Shown: piece after piece, positions 53,864 through 64,000 of the stretch
How positions within the stretch are numbered: position 1 is the first letter of the stretch
How the letters are laid out: every line of letters starts with the position of its first letter
Origin: Botryosphaeria dothidea
Taxonomy: Eukaryota; Ascomycota; Dothideomycetes; Botryosphaeriales; Botryosphaeriaceae
Assembly: GCA_011503125.2 (NCBI GenBank)
Contig: WWBZ02000051.1
Coordinates: 2,790,001 to 2,854,000 of the forward strand
DNA length: 64,000 nt
Direction: 5' to 3'
Program-made: the position numbers and the translations under genes
The notes under the pieces: model-generated
What the model was told of the DNA's origin: nothing
Database searches by the model: none
Seen by the model: the letters and a program-made list of their open reading frames with translations, nothing else

Positions 53864-54208
53864 CTACGTTCCATGCCAGGGCAGAGGTGGAAGCCTACAC
53901 GGTGTCTGCTGCTGCTGGTCCTGCTGGCTTTGCTGCGTGACAAGTCGATCCAGCTCGTCGGCCATGGCATCCACGGCTTCGCGGTAGCTTGGCTTTGTAG
54001 GGCCGTGGAAGACGATGACGCAGCGCAAGCTGACTTGCCCGACGCGGTGCCATTGGATCAGCCTAGCCTGGATACCGCCAGGCGCGACGGTACTGGTAAT
54101 GTCGAAGCGGCTGCTGGAAGACGCGAAATTGGGAGTGATATGAGCGAAGAGAATGTTTGCGGCGTTTTGAATGCGTTCACGAGAGCTCTGTTGGCCCTGA
54201 GCCGACAT
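53864..54208 (-). CDS. Small protein or upstream exon, unknown
   Basis: A 114-residue frame beginning MSAQGQQSSRERIQNAAN, with ordered-looking sequence (ILFAHITPNFASSSSRFDIT, LIQWHRVGQVSLRCVIVFHG, YREAVDAMADELDRLVTQQ) and a Gln-rich end. Only 29 bases separate its stop from the ATG of the next minus-strand frame. The stop itself lies in GTGTAG, which could be an intron acceptor. A two-exon gene with 52695-53834 is therefore possible, although the candidate donor (GTCACG) is weak. Confidence 0.4.
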   Translation of the reverse strand: MSAQGQQSSRERIQNAANILFAHITPNFASSSSRFDITSTVAPGGIQARLIQWHRVGQVSLRCVIVFHGPTKPSYREAVDAMADELDRLVTQQSQQDQQQQTPCRLPPLPWHGT

Positions 54209-54578
54209 TATGTTGGTTGAGCGCGGCGAAGGGAACAGTGGTGGGTGTGGATGCGGAGGAGAGGTGGTCATTGGCGCGCGAGGCAAATATTTACCCTCAG
54301 ATATTTGGGCGCGCACCACACGGATGATGGAAGCGGTTGCTCTGCGGGAAACATTCAAATGCGAGCTGAACACCTGCCTCCTCGCGCCGGCACCGGCCCA
54401 CATGAGGTGCTTGCCGCTTCGGCGCTGGTCTCGTAGGGCTTCATCCACCAAAGACTGCTGGAGGCCGAATAGTGCGCCCAAGCTCTCAACGATGATAGGC
54501 TCTATTTACCTAGTTTGTTAAGCTGATTAATCTTTTAATAGAGATATCCTTCCTCTGCTTTATTCATCCTCCGATTCC

Positions 54579-54998
54579 ATGCGGACGCCAGACTCAAGCC
54601 ACTATGCCGCACCGCGTCATGAGCCAACTTCACGGATCCAACATCCGAATTGGATGTCATCAGATGAGACACTCAGCGTCTCTCGTACAGAAGCACATCT
54701 CGAGCTTCGCCACCATGTCGTCGGAACATCATCGCATCACAAAACGTCGTCACTCGCTTTGTCCAAACGCTCACTTCACGCAACATCACGATTTCCACTC
54801 TCAACGTCGTACTTGCTCTTTATAGCCACATCGACCATGATCTGGCTCATCTCGGTGTTCTACCTTGCGCCGACGCTCCTTCCCGTTACTCTATTCACGG
54901 GCCTCAACGCCGGCGTTCGCACGCTCCTCAGAGACCGGGCCCTGCGCCGTCGCAGCAGAATATGCAATCCACGATACCCAAGATGGCACAAGTATTGA
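54579..54998 (+). CDS. Possible small membrane protein
   Basis: A 139-residue frame; the C-terminal half has a hydrophobic stretch (YLLFIATSTMIWLISVFYLA) followed by a second hydrophobic stretch and a basic tail (RDRALRRRSR). The N-terminal half is Ser/His-rich and unconvincing. No family recognised, no intron; it could be chance. Confidence 0.25.
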   Translation: MRTPDSSHYAAPRHEPTSRIQHPNWMSSDETLSVSRTEAHLELRHHVVGTSSHHKTSSLALSKRSLHATSRFPLSTSYLLFIATSTMIWLISVFYLAPTLLPVTLFTGLNAGVRTLLRDRALRRRSRICNPRYPRWHKY

Positions 54999-55483
54999 TC
55001 CAATGTGGATGAGCTCACCTTGTTGTAGTTACAAATTTACTTGAGGTGATGACGCGTTTCTCAGTCTCGGCCATGTACATGAGTCAGTAGCCAAGCAACT
55101 GATGCAGCACAAGACCGCTAAGCAAGACCGGTGTCTCGATCGGAACCGCCGATATGTATCTCAGATAAGCTCCATCGAGCAACAGTTGACCCGCATAAAT
55201 ATTGTGGAGACCCCGGAGACAAGAAATGCAGACGTCGAGCTTGAAAATTGCTTGATTCAAGGAACGAATAGTGTATAATAGCACCCCAGAAAGAAAAAGC
55301 TCAGCAAACATCCCATTTTCCAAATATTGGTCGTCTCTCACCCTGCCGATCTTCCCGCGGCATAGACATTGAGCACAGTTGAGGCCAGATGATGACGTCA
55401 TACTGTTGCCAATTAGCTTCAATTCGGTGCTTGGCTCAGACAACGACCGCTCAACGTCCAGCATTCAAAGACATACAACACTG

Positions 55484-57066
55484 ATGCTCTCCGTAGCAAG
55501 AGCACGTGTATATGCAGGGGGCCTTATGCGCATAACACCAATTGCCCGTGTTCATGCATCAACATCGTCGACTGCACGGACAAAAACATCCTCTGCAACG
55601 AAGACACGAAAGGCACCAGCAACAGCGGCAAAAGAGTCAACAATGAAGCGCTCCGCTCCCACAAGTACCAAATCCTCGCCAAAGGCCAAGAAGGCCAAAG
55701 CGGAAATTCCCGAGTATCACCTCACACCTTCGTTACGAGATGATGTCGGGGAAATCATTTGGCCGGCTCCCAAAGATCAGATAGATCGAGCTAGGAACTT
55801 CATCCAAAAGTGGTAAGTAGTAGAAACAATCCCCAGAAGCGCAACCCAGTATTCTACATGTCAAACTGACGTTCATTTAAACTCAGCGCCGTCGCCGGGA
55901 AAAAGACGTTGATCGTACCTGATAAAGACGCCGACGGCCTTTCCTCCGGAGTCATTCTACAAAAGACCCTGGTACTACTCGGTCTCAAACCAGAGCTCAT
56001 CTCCGCATATCTGTTGCAAAAGGGCAAGAACATACACACGGAAAGCGAACGGCAAGCCATGGCTGCCCATAAGCCGGAATACATCTTCGTCCTGGATCAA
56101 GGTTCACGTAAAGCGCCCCCGGTCATCGACGCCCCGCATAAGGCGTTGATCATCGATCATCATTTTGCGGAAGAGGAAGATTTCCCAGCTGGAGCCGAGC
56201 ACATCACTGCTTGTCACTCGCCCCCGGTAGCGACAAGCTCTTTACTCACCTACCACCTGTGCAGTGCGCTGCACGATGGCGTCCAGGAGAGCTGTGACTG
56301 GCTATGTGTATTAGGAACCCAAGGCGATCTTGGTACTACGCTGAAATGGGAACCGCCGTTTCTGGATATGCGGCACGTCTTCAAAGCCCACACAAAGAAG
56401 GCATTGAGTGATGCCGTGGCGATGATCAATGCACCGCGTCGTACGGCGTCGTTCAATGTTCCAGCAGCATGGACAGCAATTACTGCAGTGGAAGCGCCGG
56501 CAGATTTGGCAAAGAATAGTGAACTCAATGCCGCCAGATCAGAAGTTCAAGCAGAAGTCGAGCGGTGTACCCACACAGCACCAAAATTCAGCTCAGATGC
56601 GAAAATCGCAGTCTTCCGAATCAACTCAGCAGCTCAAGTCCATCCGCTGATTGCAACGCGCTGGGCAAGTCATCTGTCCTCGGCAAAGCTCGAGGTTGTA
56701 CTAGTCGCCAATGAGGGATATTTACCAGGACTCGTGAATTTCTCGTGCCGCATTCCGAGGAGTGCACGAGCACGGGATCCCCCAGTGAACATCATTGAAG
56801 TATTGAAAGAAGTAGCAGATCGCGCCCCTGATCAAACATTGCGAGGAAGACTTGGGGAGTCATTTGCGCATGGTCATAAGGAAGCGAGTGGTGGGATTGT
56901 TGGAGTGGAAGAGTTTGAAGAATTAATGGCGTGTATGGAAGTTGGAAAGAAGCAAGAGGGACCATCTCCGAAGAAAAAGAAAAAGGAAGATGCAGCAACG
57001 CAGTCGAACACCCTGATGAATTACTTCGGCAGGAAAAATGACGCAAAAGCACCAGCAAAGCAATGA
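55484..57066 (+). CDS. DHH-family phosphoesterase (RecJ-like)
   Basis: A metal-dependent phosphoesterase of the DHH superfamily (RecJ nucleases, exopolyphosphatases, CDC45). Exons 55484-55812 and 55887-57066 give 502 residues. Motif I VPDKDADGLSSG is at 120-131, an Asp in FVLDQGS at about 180, and the DHH motif IIDHHFAEE at 198-206. GTQGDLG follows near residue 263. An N-terminal stretch of about 90 residues is rich in Thr/Ala/Lys. The first 20 residues look like a mitochondrial presequence, while an internal Met precedes KRSAPTSTKSSPKAKKAKAE, a nuclear-type basic patch. The C-terminus has PKKKKKED then NTLMNYFGRK, resembling a PCNA-interacting box. The substrate is not known; single-stranded nucleic acid is plausible. 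Confidence 0.8.
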
Positions 57067-59360
57067 ATCACGGACAAATAGCCCCTTTCAGACCTGAATT
57101 GTCTCCAGGAGAGAATTAGCCTCCGATGAGATTTCAAAGTCACTCATGGAATTGTGAAGAAGCGATATCCCGACCGGAAACGTTTTCAGATCGAGACGTC
57201 ATTTTGGTCCAGTTGATTCCATCACATGGAAACAATTGCAGACATGCTTGACGTACATGTGACAAACAGCAAACGATAGCCTCTACATTCAATGTCAAAC
57301 TGGAATAAGGAGGTGTAAAATCGGAGGCTGCCCCGGAGTAAAGATGACGTATATGCAGCCCCACCATAATGAGGCTGATTACTGAGTATTACACACCCAA
57401 CGGTCTGCAGGGTCCAGGAGCGGCAAAGAGCCTCCAGTCTATCGATCGAAATCCTGGTTGCATCGGTGACTTCGGAGGTCTTCCAGATGCAAAGCCTTCG
57501 GCATCCCGAGATCTGGAATTATCCGGTGTCCCGCGCATTATGCAATTCTTATCGCTCCCTGTGCACCAGCAACCGGATTTAGACGGAGATAATTGAGCGG
57601 TTTACTGGAAGGTCGGCCTGCATCCGATGAGGGACCCAGTCAAGCCTGTTTCATTGAGCTACAATTCGGCCACGTGGGACGGCAACGACAGTTGGGTGTG
57701 GCTTGATCGAAGATGGGCCCAGATGTCCATGCCTACGTGATACGAATTCACCCGCTCGCGGTTCGTTCGGGATAGAAAAGGCGGCCTGTGTCGAGGTAGG
57801 ACATATACTATGGCGCCGCATGGTGGGCATCAGCGGGGTTCCGCTGAGGCGGGAGTGTTGCGGCGCGTGGTGGGGCGGCGACATGAGTGACGTGGGTTCA
57901 AGGACGCGCAAAGCTCAGGCACAGTGGTGTTGAGCACGGTCAAGCATCATAGTCGAGTGTTGTGGTTGGCTCGAGGAGGCTCGACAGGGTTGCAGATCTC
58001 AGGAGTGTGATCTCCGGCAGATGCAGTTGGATCTGATGCCGGGTGGAAGCTCCATGTAAGCTTCTGGCGAAGACCTGGTTGCGTCACGCTGGGCTCGGGA
58101 CAATCAGGGAGCGTCGAGCTGGCATCCTCGGCTGGGCAACGTGGAGGACGTAGAGGTTATCGTAGGCGAGGAATTGGAGGCCGGACGGGCCGACATGCTT
58201 TGGAATGATGCGGGCTGGATCGGTGTCCAGCGATGTCGGGAGAAGCGGGCGGGCAGCCAATAACAGTGTGATGCCCGCCGCTGGACGACCGTCATTCCCA
58301 GTGGCTTGTTCGTCCCCGAAATCCGAGCGGTCTCCGTCGCGCTAGGCGTGTGAACCCTGCTGAGACGGCGCGGAGACGAGTCGAAAGGATGGCGGCAGTT
58401 CCATCCGGTTTCTTTATCCGTAAGGGGACCGGCGTCGCGCGGGATGGCGGCCAAGAGGCAACTTCCTCCGCACTCTGTGCGCACTCTGGGGAAAAGCTCG
58501 CTGGCGACTCAGCTTTGCGGGATGCCAAGCGCGGCGCGAAAGCTTGTCTCGCCTTTTTCGCGGGCGTGCGCACTTGCTGAGTCGCTCATGACAGGAATTT
58601 ACTTCCGTTGCGTCCGGCAGCTTCCTAAAACTTTCCTAACGCAGGAAGTCGCGAGTACTGCCTGCCGACCGGCGCCAGGCCCACTGCGCAGCCGCGTAGC
58701 CGCGCCGGCTGCTGGAGGCTCAGCGCGAGGGGCACCGCATTGAGCACTGGCGGGGGGCCACTTGCCAGTTCTGCATGAAACGGAGGGGTCCTTGGGCGCC
58801 GGAACCCCTGCGAGCGGCAGGCCGGCGTGGTGCAGGCGCTAGCTAGCGCCAGACCAGGCCAGCTTCTCCGCAGTCTCGGCGCGTGCTGAGGTCGTCCTGA
58901 GGGGTCATAGCTCCAGGAGCTCGCAGCGCCGCGCCATCCTGCCATCCGTCGACATCGACTTCCGCATGCCCATCTCCAATCGCCAAGCGCGCGCTGCGGT
59001 GCGGGGATGGCGCCGCGGGCTGAGGGCTTCGGGTGACTGAGGTCTGGATGGGCGCGCGCTGGCGGCGAGACCGCGAATATTACCACTCTGCTGGCGGGTA
59101 GTGTGTCCTCATTCGCCAATGCACGATGGACCCCGCATCCAGCGCCGTCGGAGGAGTAGGGCACGCGACGGAGCACCCTCGTCCTGGTCGATGCCCTTGC
59201 CCTCCCTGCCCGTAGAAGCCTGAGCTCGCACCGCGCGTTGGAGTGGGGTCGTCGCCCTGGAAATGGACCACCGCGCCCAAACCTCCCCTCCAGGCGCCTG
59301 CTGCCATCAAGGAGATGACCAACCTTCTTACGGACGCGGCGCTCGCCCTGTGGGCCTGCG
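57067..59360. other. Gene-poor, GC-rich stretch
   Basis: About 2.3 kb with no supported gene. The longest frames (for example minus strand 58625-59365) are Arg/Pro/Ala-rich, with compositions expected from GC-rich non-coding DNA. The right end is the upstream region of formate dehydrogenase. Confidence 0.45.
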
Positions 59361-59362
59361 AG

Positions 59363-59374
59363 CATATATATACC
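59363..59374 (+). promoter_or_regulatory. TATA box candidate of formate dehydrogenase
   Basis: CATATATATACC lies about 310 bases before the start codon. A GTAAGC donor-like site at about 59520 suggests an intron in the leader, which would bring the box to a normal distance from the start of the mature transcript. Inferred from position. Confidence 0.4.
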
Positions 59375-59683
59375 GCGTCAATGGGCCCTGCATCGGACTC
59401 GCTTGCCATCTATCATTCCACCTCTTACCCATTACTCCCTCACCCTTCCCCTTGTTCCGTATCTGCTCCACCCCGCTCGCATCGTCTGCGACGTCATTTC
59501 CGTCTTATTGACCAACTAGGTAAGCTATCCCCTCCCGCCTACCCGGCCTGATTTGAATCAATGACCAACCCGGCTGACCTCGAACGCCGCGTCCGCCGCA
59601 GCCCGGAAGTACATATACCTCCGTCGTTCCCGTGCCCCCAAATTTTTTGATCCCATCTCTCATTCTCTTCATTGATTGTCACC

Positions 59684-61150
59684 ATGGTATTTATCCGCTC
59701 TGCCACTCGCCTTGCGCGTCCCGCCTCCTCGCTGCTCTCCGCTGGAAGGAGTTCGCTGCGACCGCACGCGCCTCTCGGAGTCAGAACGCTAACAGCCACC
59801 TCTCGGCAACAGGGCAAGGTTCTTCTCTGCCTGTACGACGTGAGTCCTCCCATTGGACCCTCAATGTTCCGTGGTGGTCGTGTTGTTTATCGTGGTGTTA
59901 TGCTGACGTCAATCGGCTCTTCAGGGCGGCGTCCATGCCGAGCAGCAGCCTGAGCTCCTCGGAACCACTGAGAACGAGCTCGGTATCCGCAAGTGGATCG
60001 AGGAGCAGGGCCACACTCTGGTCACCACTTCCGACAAGGAGGGCGAGAACTCCAAGTTCGAGAAGGAGCTCGTTGATGCTGAGGTCATCATTACCACTCC
60101 GTACGTTGTTGTCATGTAGTCGTTGCGCGCACCTTTGCTCATGTTGCAACAGTTTCCACCCCGGCTACATCACCAAGGAGCGTCTCGCCAAGGCCAAGAA
60201 CCTGAAGCTTTGCGTGACTGCTGGTATCGGTTCCGACCACGTCGACCTCGATGCTGCGAACAAGACGAACGGCGGTCTGACCGTCGCTGAGGTCACTGGT
60301 TCCAACGTCGTCTCGGTCGCCGAGCACGTCGTCATGACCATCCTGACCCTCGTCCGGAACTTCGTTCCCGCTCACGAGCAGATTGAGTCTGGTGACTGGA
60401 ACGTCGCTGCTGTGGCCAAGAACGAGTACGATCTTGAGAACAAGGTCGTCGGCACCGTTGCTGTTGGTCGCATTGGTGAGCGCGTCCTCCGCCGTCTCAA
60501 GCCCTTCGACTGCAAGGAGCTCCTCTACTTCGACTACCAGCCGCTCTCTCCCGAGAAGGAGAAGGAGATTGGCTGCCGTCGTGTCGAGAACCTCGAGGAG
60601 ATGCTTGCGCAGTGCGATGTTGTCACCATTAACTGCCCGCTCCACGAGAAGACCCGTGGTTTGTTCAACAAGGACCTGATCTCCAAGATGAAGAAGGGTA
60701 AGCAGCGAAGAATTTACCGATACCCCGCACTCGCACCCCTGTCCTTGTCGCTCGCCCACCCCACATTTTTGAAGGATCTGCTGACAACTCACCCTCCGTG
60801 CAGGCTCTTGGCTCATCAACACTGCTCGTGGTGCCATCGTCGTCAAGGAGGATGTTGCTGATGCGCTGAAGAGCGGTCACCTCCGTGGCTATGGTGGTGA
60901 CGTCTGGTTCCCTCAGCCCGCTCCCAAGGACCACCCTCTGCGCTACGCCAAGAACCCTTGGGGCGGTGGCAACGCCATGGTTCCTCACATGTCCGGTACC
61001 TCGATCGACGCTCAGAAGCGCTACGCCGCCGGTACCAAGGCTATTCTCGACAGCTACTTCTCCGGTCGCTTCGACTACAGGCCCGAGGACCTGATCGTCC
61101 ACGGCGGTGACTACGCTACCAAGGCTTACGGCCAGCGTGAGAAGAAATAA
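59684..61150 (+). CDS. NAD-dependent formate dehydrogenase, mitochondrial-type
   Basis: Oxidises formate to CO2 with NAD+. Exons 59684-59839, 59925-60100, 60153-60697 and 60804-61150 sum to 1224 nt, or 407 residues. The first roughly 40 residues ([20 protein letters not shown]) form a basic amphipathic presequence, so the enzyme is probably mitochondrial, unlike many cytosolic fungal forms. The domain is clear: [35 protein letters not shown], the Rossmann loop [20 protein letters not shown], the INTARGAIV segment with the catalytic-site Arg, and [19 protein letters not shown] with the catalytic His. The C-terminus ends [14 protein letters not shown]. Introns are 85, 52 and 106 nt. Strong codon bias towards C-ending codons suggests high expression. 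Confidence 0.95.
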
Positions 61151-61735
61151 ATGATTAATGGAATGGAACTGGAGGAGGAGTTTGATACCACTGTGTCCCA
61201 CAAATAGGTGATGCGGCGGGAAAATCACATAGCGGCCTTGGATATGATCAAGCGAGGGCTGGCGGATCTTCTTTGTATGTGACTTCGATGAATGAGAATT
61301 CAAATGAATACCTTACACCAATGCTTCATTGCCCTGCTGCAATTGTGATTACGCTTTTCGAAAAATCAAATATGGTAGGCTGAAGTTTGTTGTATGGATT
61401 GCAGTGCGGGGAATTTTGAGTAACTCGGATAAAGTCGGACAATGCACTTCGTGATTCGATAGACGGTTTTAAACCATGATGGAGCTTCCGTCTTATGTCA
61501 TATCTTGGTATGCTCGTGCTCGGAAAGATACAATCAAGTACATTGCCAGGTCTATGCCATCAACACCATTCCGACCATTGTCTATAGCGCGCGGAATTCG
61601 GACAACGCGGGTGGGACCGGATGAGAGCAGTTCCGATATTCTCGGCAAAGATTGTAGAGTGATGAAAGTTCCAGCAAAGCGCACTCGCACTCTCAGACCC
61701 AAAACGTAATGTGCGAATAAACTTCATTGCCATGA
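61151..61735. other. Convergent 3' flanks
   Basis: About 585 bases of AT-rich DNA between formate dehydrogenase and the next minus-strand gene; no gene supported. Confidence 0.5.
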
Positions 61736-62501
61736 TCACCGAGGTATCCTAGCTCCAATGCTCCTTGGACCTGTGCCCTCGTTCTCGCTTTCACTACTGC
61801 TGTCCCTAAAGCCCTCCTCCAATTCCCGACTCAACCTCCGCTCACTTCTGCTGGCCTCCTGGGCGCCTCTCTGCCTCTCTAGCGCCTCGCGCCTTCTCTC
61901 GCGCTCCATCGGCTCGAACCCAACCATGCCCTCGCCCTCGCCGTCATCGATGTCAAAGTCATCATCGTCATCATCGTTGTAGCCCCCGAGCTGGGTGGCC
62001 GAGGCTGTGCGCGGAGTCGCCGCGAAGGGTAGGGCAAAGGGCAGGCGGGCCGATAGCGACGAGTAGAGACCGGACAGCGTGGCCCGGATCCACGAAGGGG
62101 AGGTGGTGGATGAAAGGGTGGAGAAGGCCGAGTCGGCCGAAGCGGCGTGTAGCGGAAGGTAGTGCTGGTATTTGCGGACGTAGCGGCGGTGGAGTGGTAG
62201 GAGGACGAATGAGACAAGCACGTAGAGGAGGGCGGCGACTAGGAGGGGAATGAAGATGGTCTGAGGAATGGGTGCGGATTAGCAATGCGATGTTTGTCCG
62301 GTGGTGGTGGTGGGCCCGGGCGGGTTGGTTGCTAGTCGGTTGGCTGGGTGCATGGCAGTCGTCTTGAGTCTTTGGGCGCGTGCCAGGAGAAGCGGCACGA
62401 TGGGATTTGGAGGAGCGATCGGGGAAATGAGGGAGATTCCCATGGCACGGAAAAGTGAAGTCGCTATTGCATACCTTGATGAAAGACGAGAAGCCGGACA
62501 T
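61736..62501 (-). CDS. Small one-pass membrane protein, unknown
   Basis: Exon 62501-62475 encodes MSGFSSFIK and is joined across a 214-nt intron to 62260-61736, giving 183 residues. The splice creates a membrane segment (TIFIPLLVAALLYVLVSFVL) immediately followed by a basic stretch (HRRYVRKYQHY), then a Ser-rich region and a long acidic/charged cytosolic tail (YNDDDDDDFDIDDGEGEG and a RERRREALERQRG helix). The tiny first exon is supported by good GTATGC and CTCAG splice sites and by completing the membrane helix. No family name recognised. Confidence 0.55.
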
Positions 62502-63391
62502 GGCGGCGGCGGCAGCGACGACGCGGAGAGGACGTCGAGTCCGGGGTAACGAGCGTGTACGGGCGTGAGGCGGCCAGCAGGAGGGAGAAGGACTAGCAGC
62601 GCTGCTGCTATGAATAGTAGAGCCAGAGAGGCCAAGGCGGTCGCTGCTGCTCGTGTCCGTGTCCGGCGAGCTGACGCGCAATCAGCGCAGAGGAGCGACA
62701 CTCAGCGCATCCGGGTGGTGCCTGAGGCTGAAGCCGGGCAGGCCGAGCGGGCTGGTCAGCAACGCGGTCAGCAGTGCGGTCAGCTCGGGAGTCTCGCAGG
62801 GCTGCAGGACTGTCGGCGCACATGCGACGCTGCGGTGGGTTGCGGCTTTCAGCAGCGTCTGAGGTCGTGCTCGGCGCGGCTGTTCTGCGCCGTCACAGGC
62901 TGGGCGCATTTTGGGCTTGCAGGGTTCCTGCCGCCGTTCAGCGCTCCGGCCACCAGCTCGACCTCCTGAAACGTGAGAGCAAGCGGCGGCCACTCTCTCC
63001 TGCACTGACCTCCACTCTTTCGACGCGCATCCCTATACGAAAAGGCGAACGACCTGGGCCATCTCCATGTGCGCCCATGCGCCGTGATTCTCTCCACCGA
63101 CACAGTCCAGAGCCCGCAGACTGCGCGCCCACAAACACCCTCTCTGCCCCCGAGAGGCGCCCTTTCGTCCGCTCCACCCCGTCGACGCAGACCGCTGTGC
63201 TCGACCCGTGCCCAGCACAACCGCCCAACCTCCGGCCGATTGGCGGAGCGCCGTGGACTCCAGACACTGAAGACCAGGGAACGCGGCCTTGACGCGCTGC
63301 CCTTTGGCGAAGACCTCTACCGCAGCGTCCGCTGCGAAACCCCCTCGGGGTCGCTGAACTCGAGCGCTCAGGAACCGCGCCGCCCAACGTC
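62502..63391. promoter_or_regulatory. Divergent intergenic region, GC-rich
   Basis: About 890 bases between two divergent genes. GC-rich in the middle; C-rich leader before the plus-strand start. Chance frames on both strands only. Confidence 0.4.
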
Positions 63392-64000
63392 ATGTCCGAC
63401 AAGTCGCGCCAGTCGTCTGGCGGCAAGTCGTTCTTCTCGAGGCGCAAGAACAAAGACGACGTGCCCGAGACGCCTGGCCTGCCGCCAAACCTCAACCCAG
63501 GATCTTCGCGCCACCAGCACCGGTCGTCGGTCAACTCGCTCAACGGCTCGCCGAACAATCGCCCCATTTCGTACCTGCCCGAGCATGTTCAGTACGCCGG
63601 TGTCTTGACTAGCATACCCTACGACAGCGTGCCCCCCGACGGGCGCTCCCCTATCGCTGTCGATTTCCTGCCAAAAGACCAAAGCCCTGCCGCCGCCGCT
63701 GCTTCTCGCCGCGACCCGCTTCCACACCATTTGAATAAAGGTGGTATTGATTTTCACCAGTACCCTATATTTAGCCCCTCAGCGCCGCCGCCGCCGGGGA
63801 CGGCCGTGCCCCCGCGACCTCCGCCGCATGCCTCGGGCAACGCCATGGCCTCGAGTCAACCCGGCGACAGGGGCGTGTCCATGCAGCAGTGGGGAGGCGG
63901 GCGTCCGAGCACAAGTTCAGGGCGGCCGTATTCTCCCAACAACCACGGCTCCTCCTATGCCGCCACCGAGTCCTCCTACAACACTCGCGCCTCGTCGGAC
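63392..64000 (+). CDS. Probable formin (SepA/Bni1-like), N-terminus only
   Basis: An open frame of 203 codons that runs off the right edge, so the gene is partial. It starts MSDKSRQSSGGKSFFSRRKN, then a Ser/Asn/His-rich stretch, then HVQYAGVLTSIPYDSVPPDG and HHLNKGGIDFHQYPIFSP, then Pro-rich sequence (SAPPPPGTAVPPRPPP). This order matches my memory of the N-termini of filamentous-fungal formins of the SepA type, which nucleate actin cables at hyphal tips and septa. The diagnostic GBD, FH1 and FH2 domains would lie outside the window, so the assignment rests on N-terminal resemblance alone. Confidence 0.5.
   Translation, partial: MSDKSRQSSGGKSFFSRRKNKDDVPETPGLPPNLNPGSSRHQHRSSVNSLNGSPNNRPISYLPEHVQYAGVLTSIPYDSVPPDGRSPIAVDFLPKDQSPAAAAASRRDPLPHHLNKGGIDFHQYPIFSPSAPPPPGTAVPPRPPPHASGNAMASSQPGDRGVSMQQWGGGRPSTSSGRPYSPNNHGSSYAATESSYNTRASSD

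Noticed and set aside
55084..55464. 126-codon minus-strand frame with hydrophobic stretches
   Set aside because: Its start would lie only 20 bases from the DHH gene start on the other strand, and it has no recognisable motif.
58625..59365. 246-codon minus-strand frame upstream of formate dehydrogenase
   Set aside because: Composition is Arg/Pro/Ala/Ser-rich as expected from GC-rich non-coding DNA; it overlaps the formate dehydrogenase promoter and has no motif.
60139..60846. 235-codon minus-strand frame
   Set aside because: Antisense shadow of formate dehydrogenase, caused by its strong codon bias.

Overview
The window is nuclear DNA from a filamentous ascomycete (Pezizomycotina). The introns are short (mostly 43-60 nt) with GT..AG ends, pyrimidine-rich leaders precede several start codons, and the gene set is typically fungal: an Mtr-type amino-acid permease, a spherulin-like secreted cupin, LAA1, COG1, PET100 and a formin-like N-terminus. 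A dothideomycete is my best guess, but this is an inference from protein character and not a phylogenetic result. There are no rRNA genes, no convincing tRNAs, no CRISPR array and no intact transposon.

Layout. 1-6.4 kb is gene-poor; it holds a degenerate repeat with a transition bias (2.9-3.2 kb) and a frame-broken coding relic (5.3-5.7 kb). 6.5-8.9 kb carries a divergent pair: a hormone-sensitive-lipase-type esterase (minus) and a RidA/YjgF imine deaminase (plus). 9-14.5 kb is gene-poor, with remnants of a two-repeat gene whose residue spacing resembles CON-6. 14.9-19.3 kb has a run of plus-strand genes of unknown function; two of them share a Cys-His...CxxC module. 19.7-29 kb is a compact housekeeping block: LAA1/HEATR5 (2071 aa, five exons), a TACO1/YebC translational activator, the complex IV assembly factor PET100, and a peroxisomal enoyl-CoA isomerase ending in HKL. 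30.1-34.6 kb holds, all on the minus strand, an Mtr-like amino-acid permease, a nitrilase and an alpha/beta hydrolase; the last two have no introns.

35.4-44.1 kb is an unusual compartment: a large coiled-coil gene, a second gene with frame breaks at simple repeats, and between them three clusters of short imperfect palindromes. Two of those clusters share a consensus. 45.1-57.1 kb returns to ordinary genes: a secreted cupin, an NmrA-like reductase, an RBR ubiquitin ligase preceded by an SH3 domain, COG1, two poorly known ORFs, and a DHH-family phosphoesterase. 57.1-59.6 kb is empty of genes. 59.7-64 kb has mitochondrial-type formate dehydrogenase, a small one-pass membrane protein, and the first 203 codons of a formin-like protein that runs off the window.

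Functional links. LAA1 and COG1 both serve Golgi/endosome traffic. TACO1 and PET100 both serve cytochrome c oxidase and are adjacent and convergent. The permease, nitrilase and hydrolase could form a small nitrogen-scavenging group. Gene models were spliced by eye, and the exon sums were checked to be multiples of three wherever exon ends are given.
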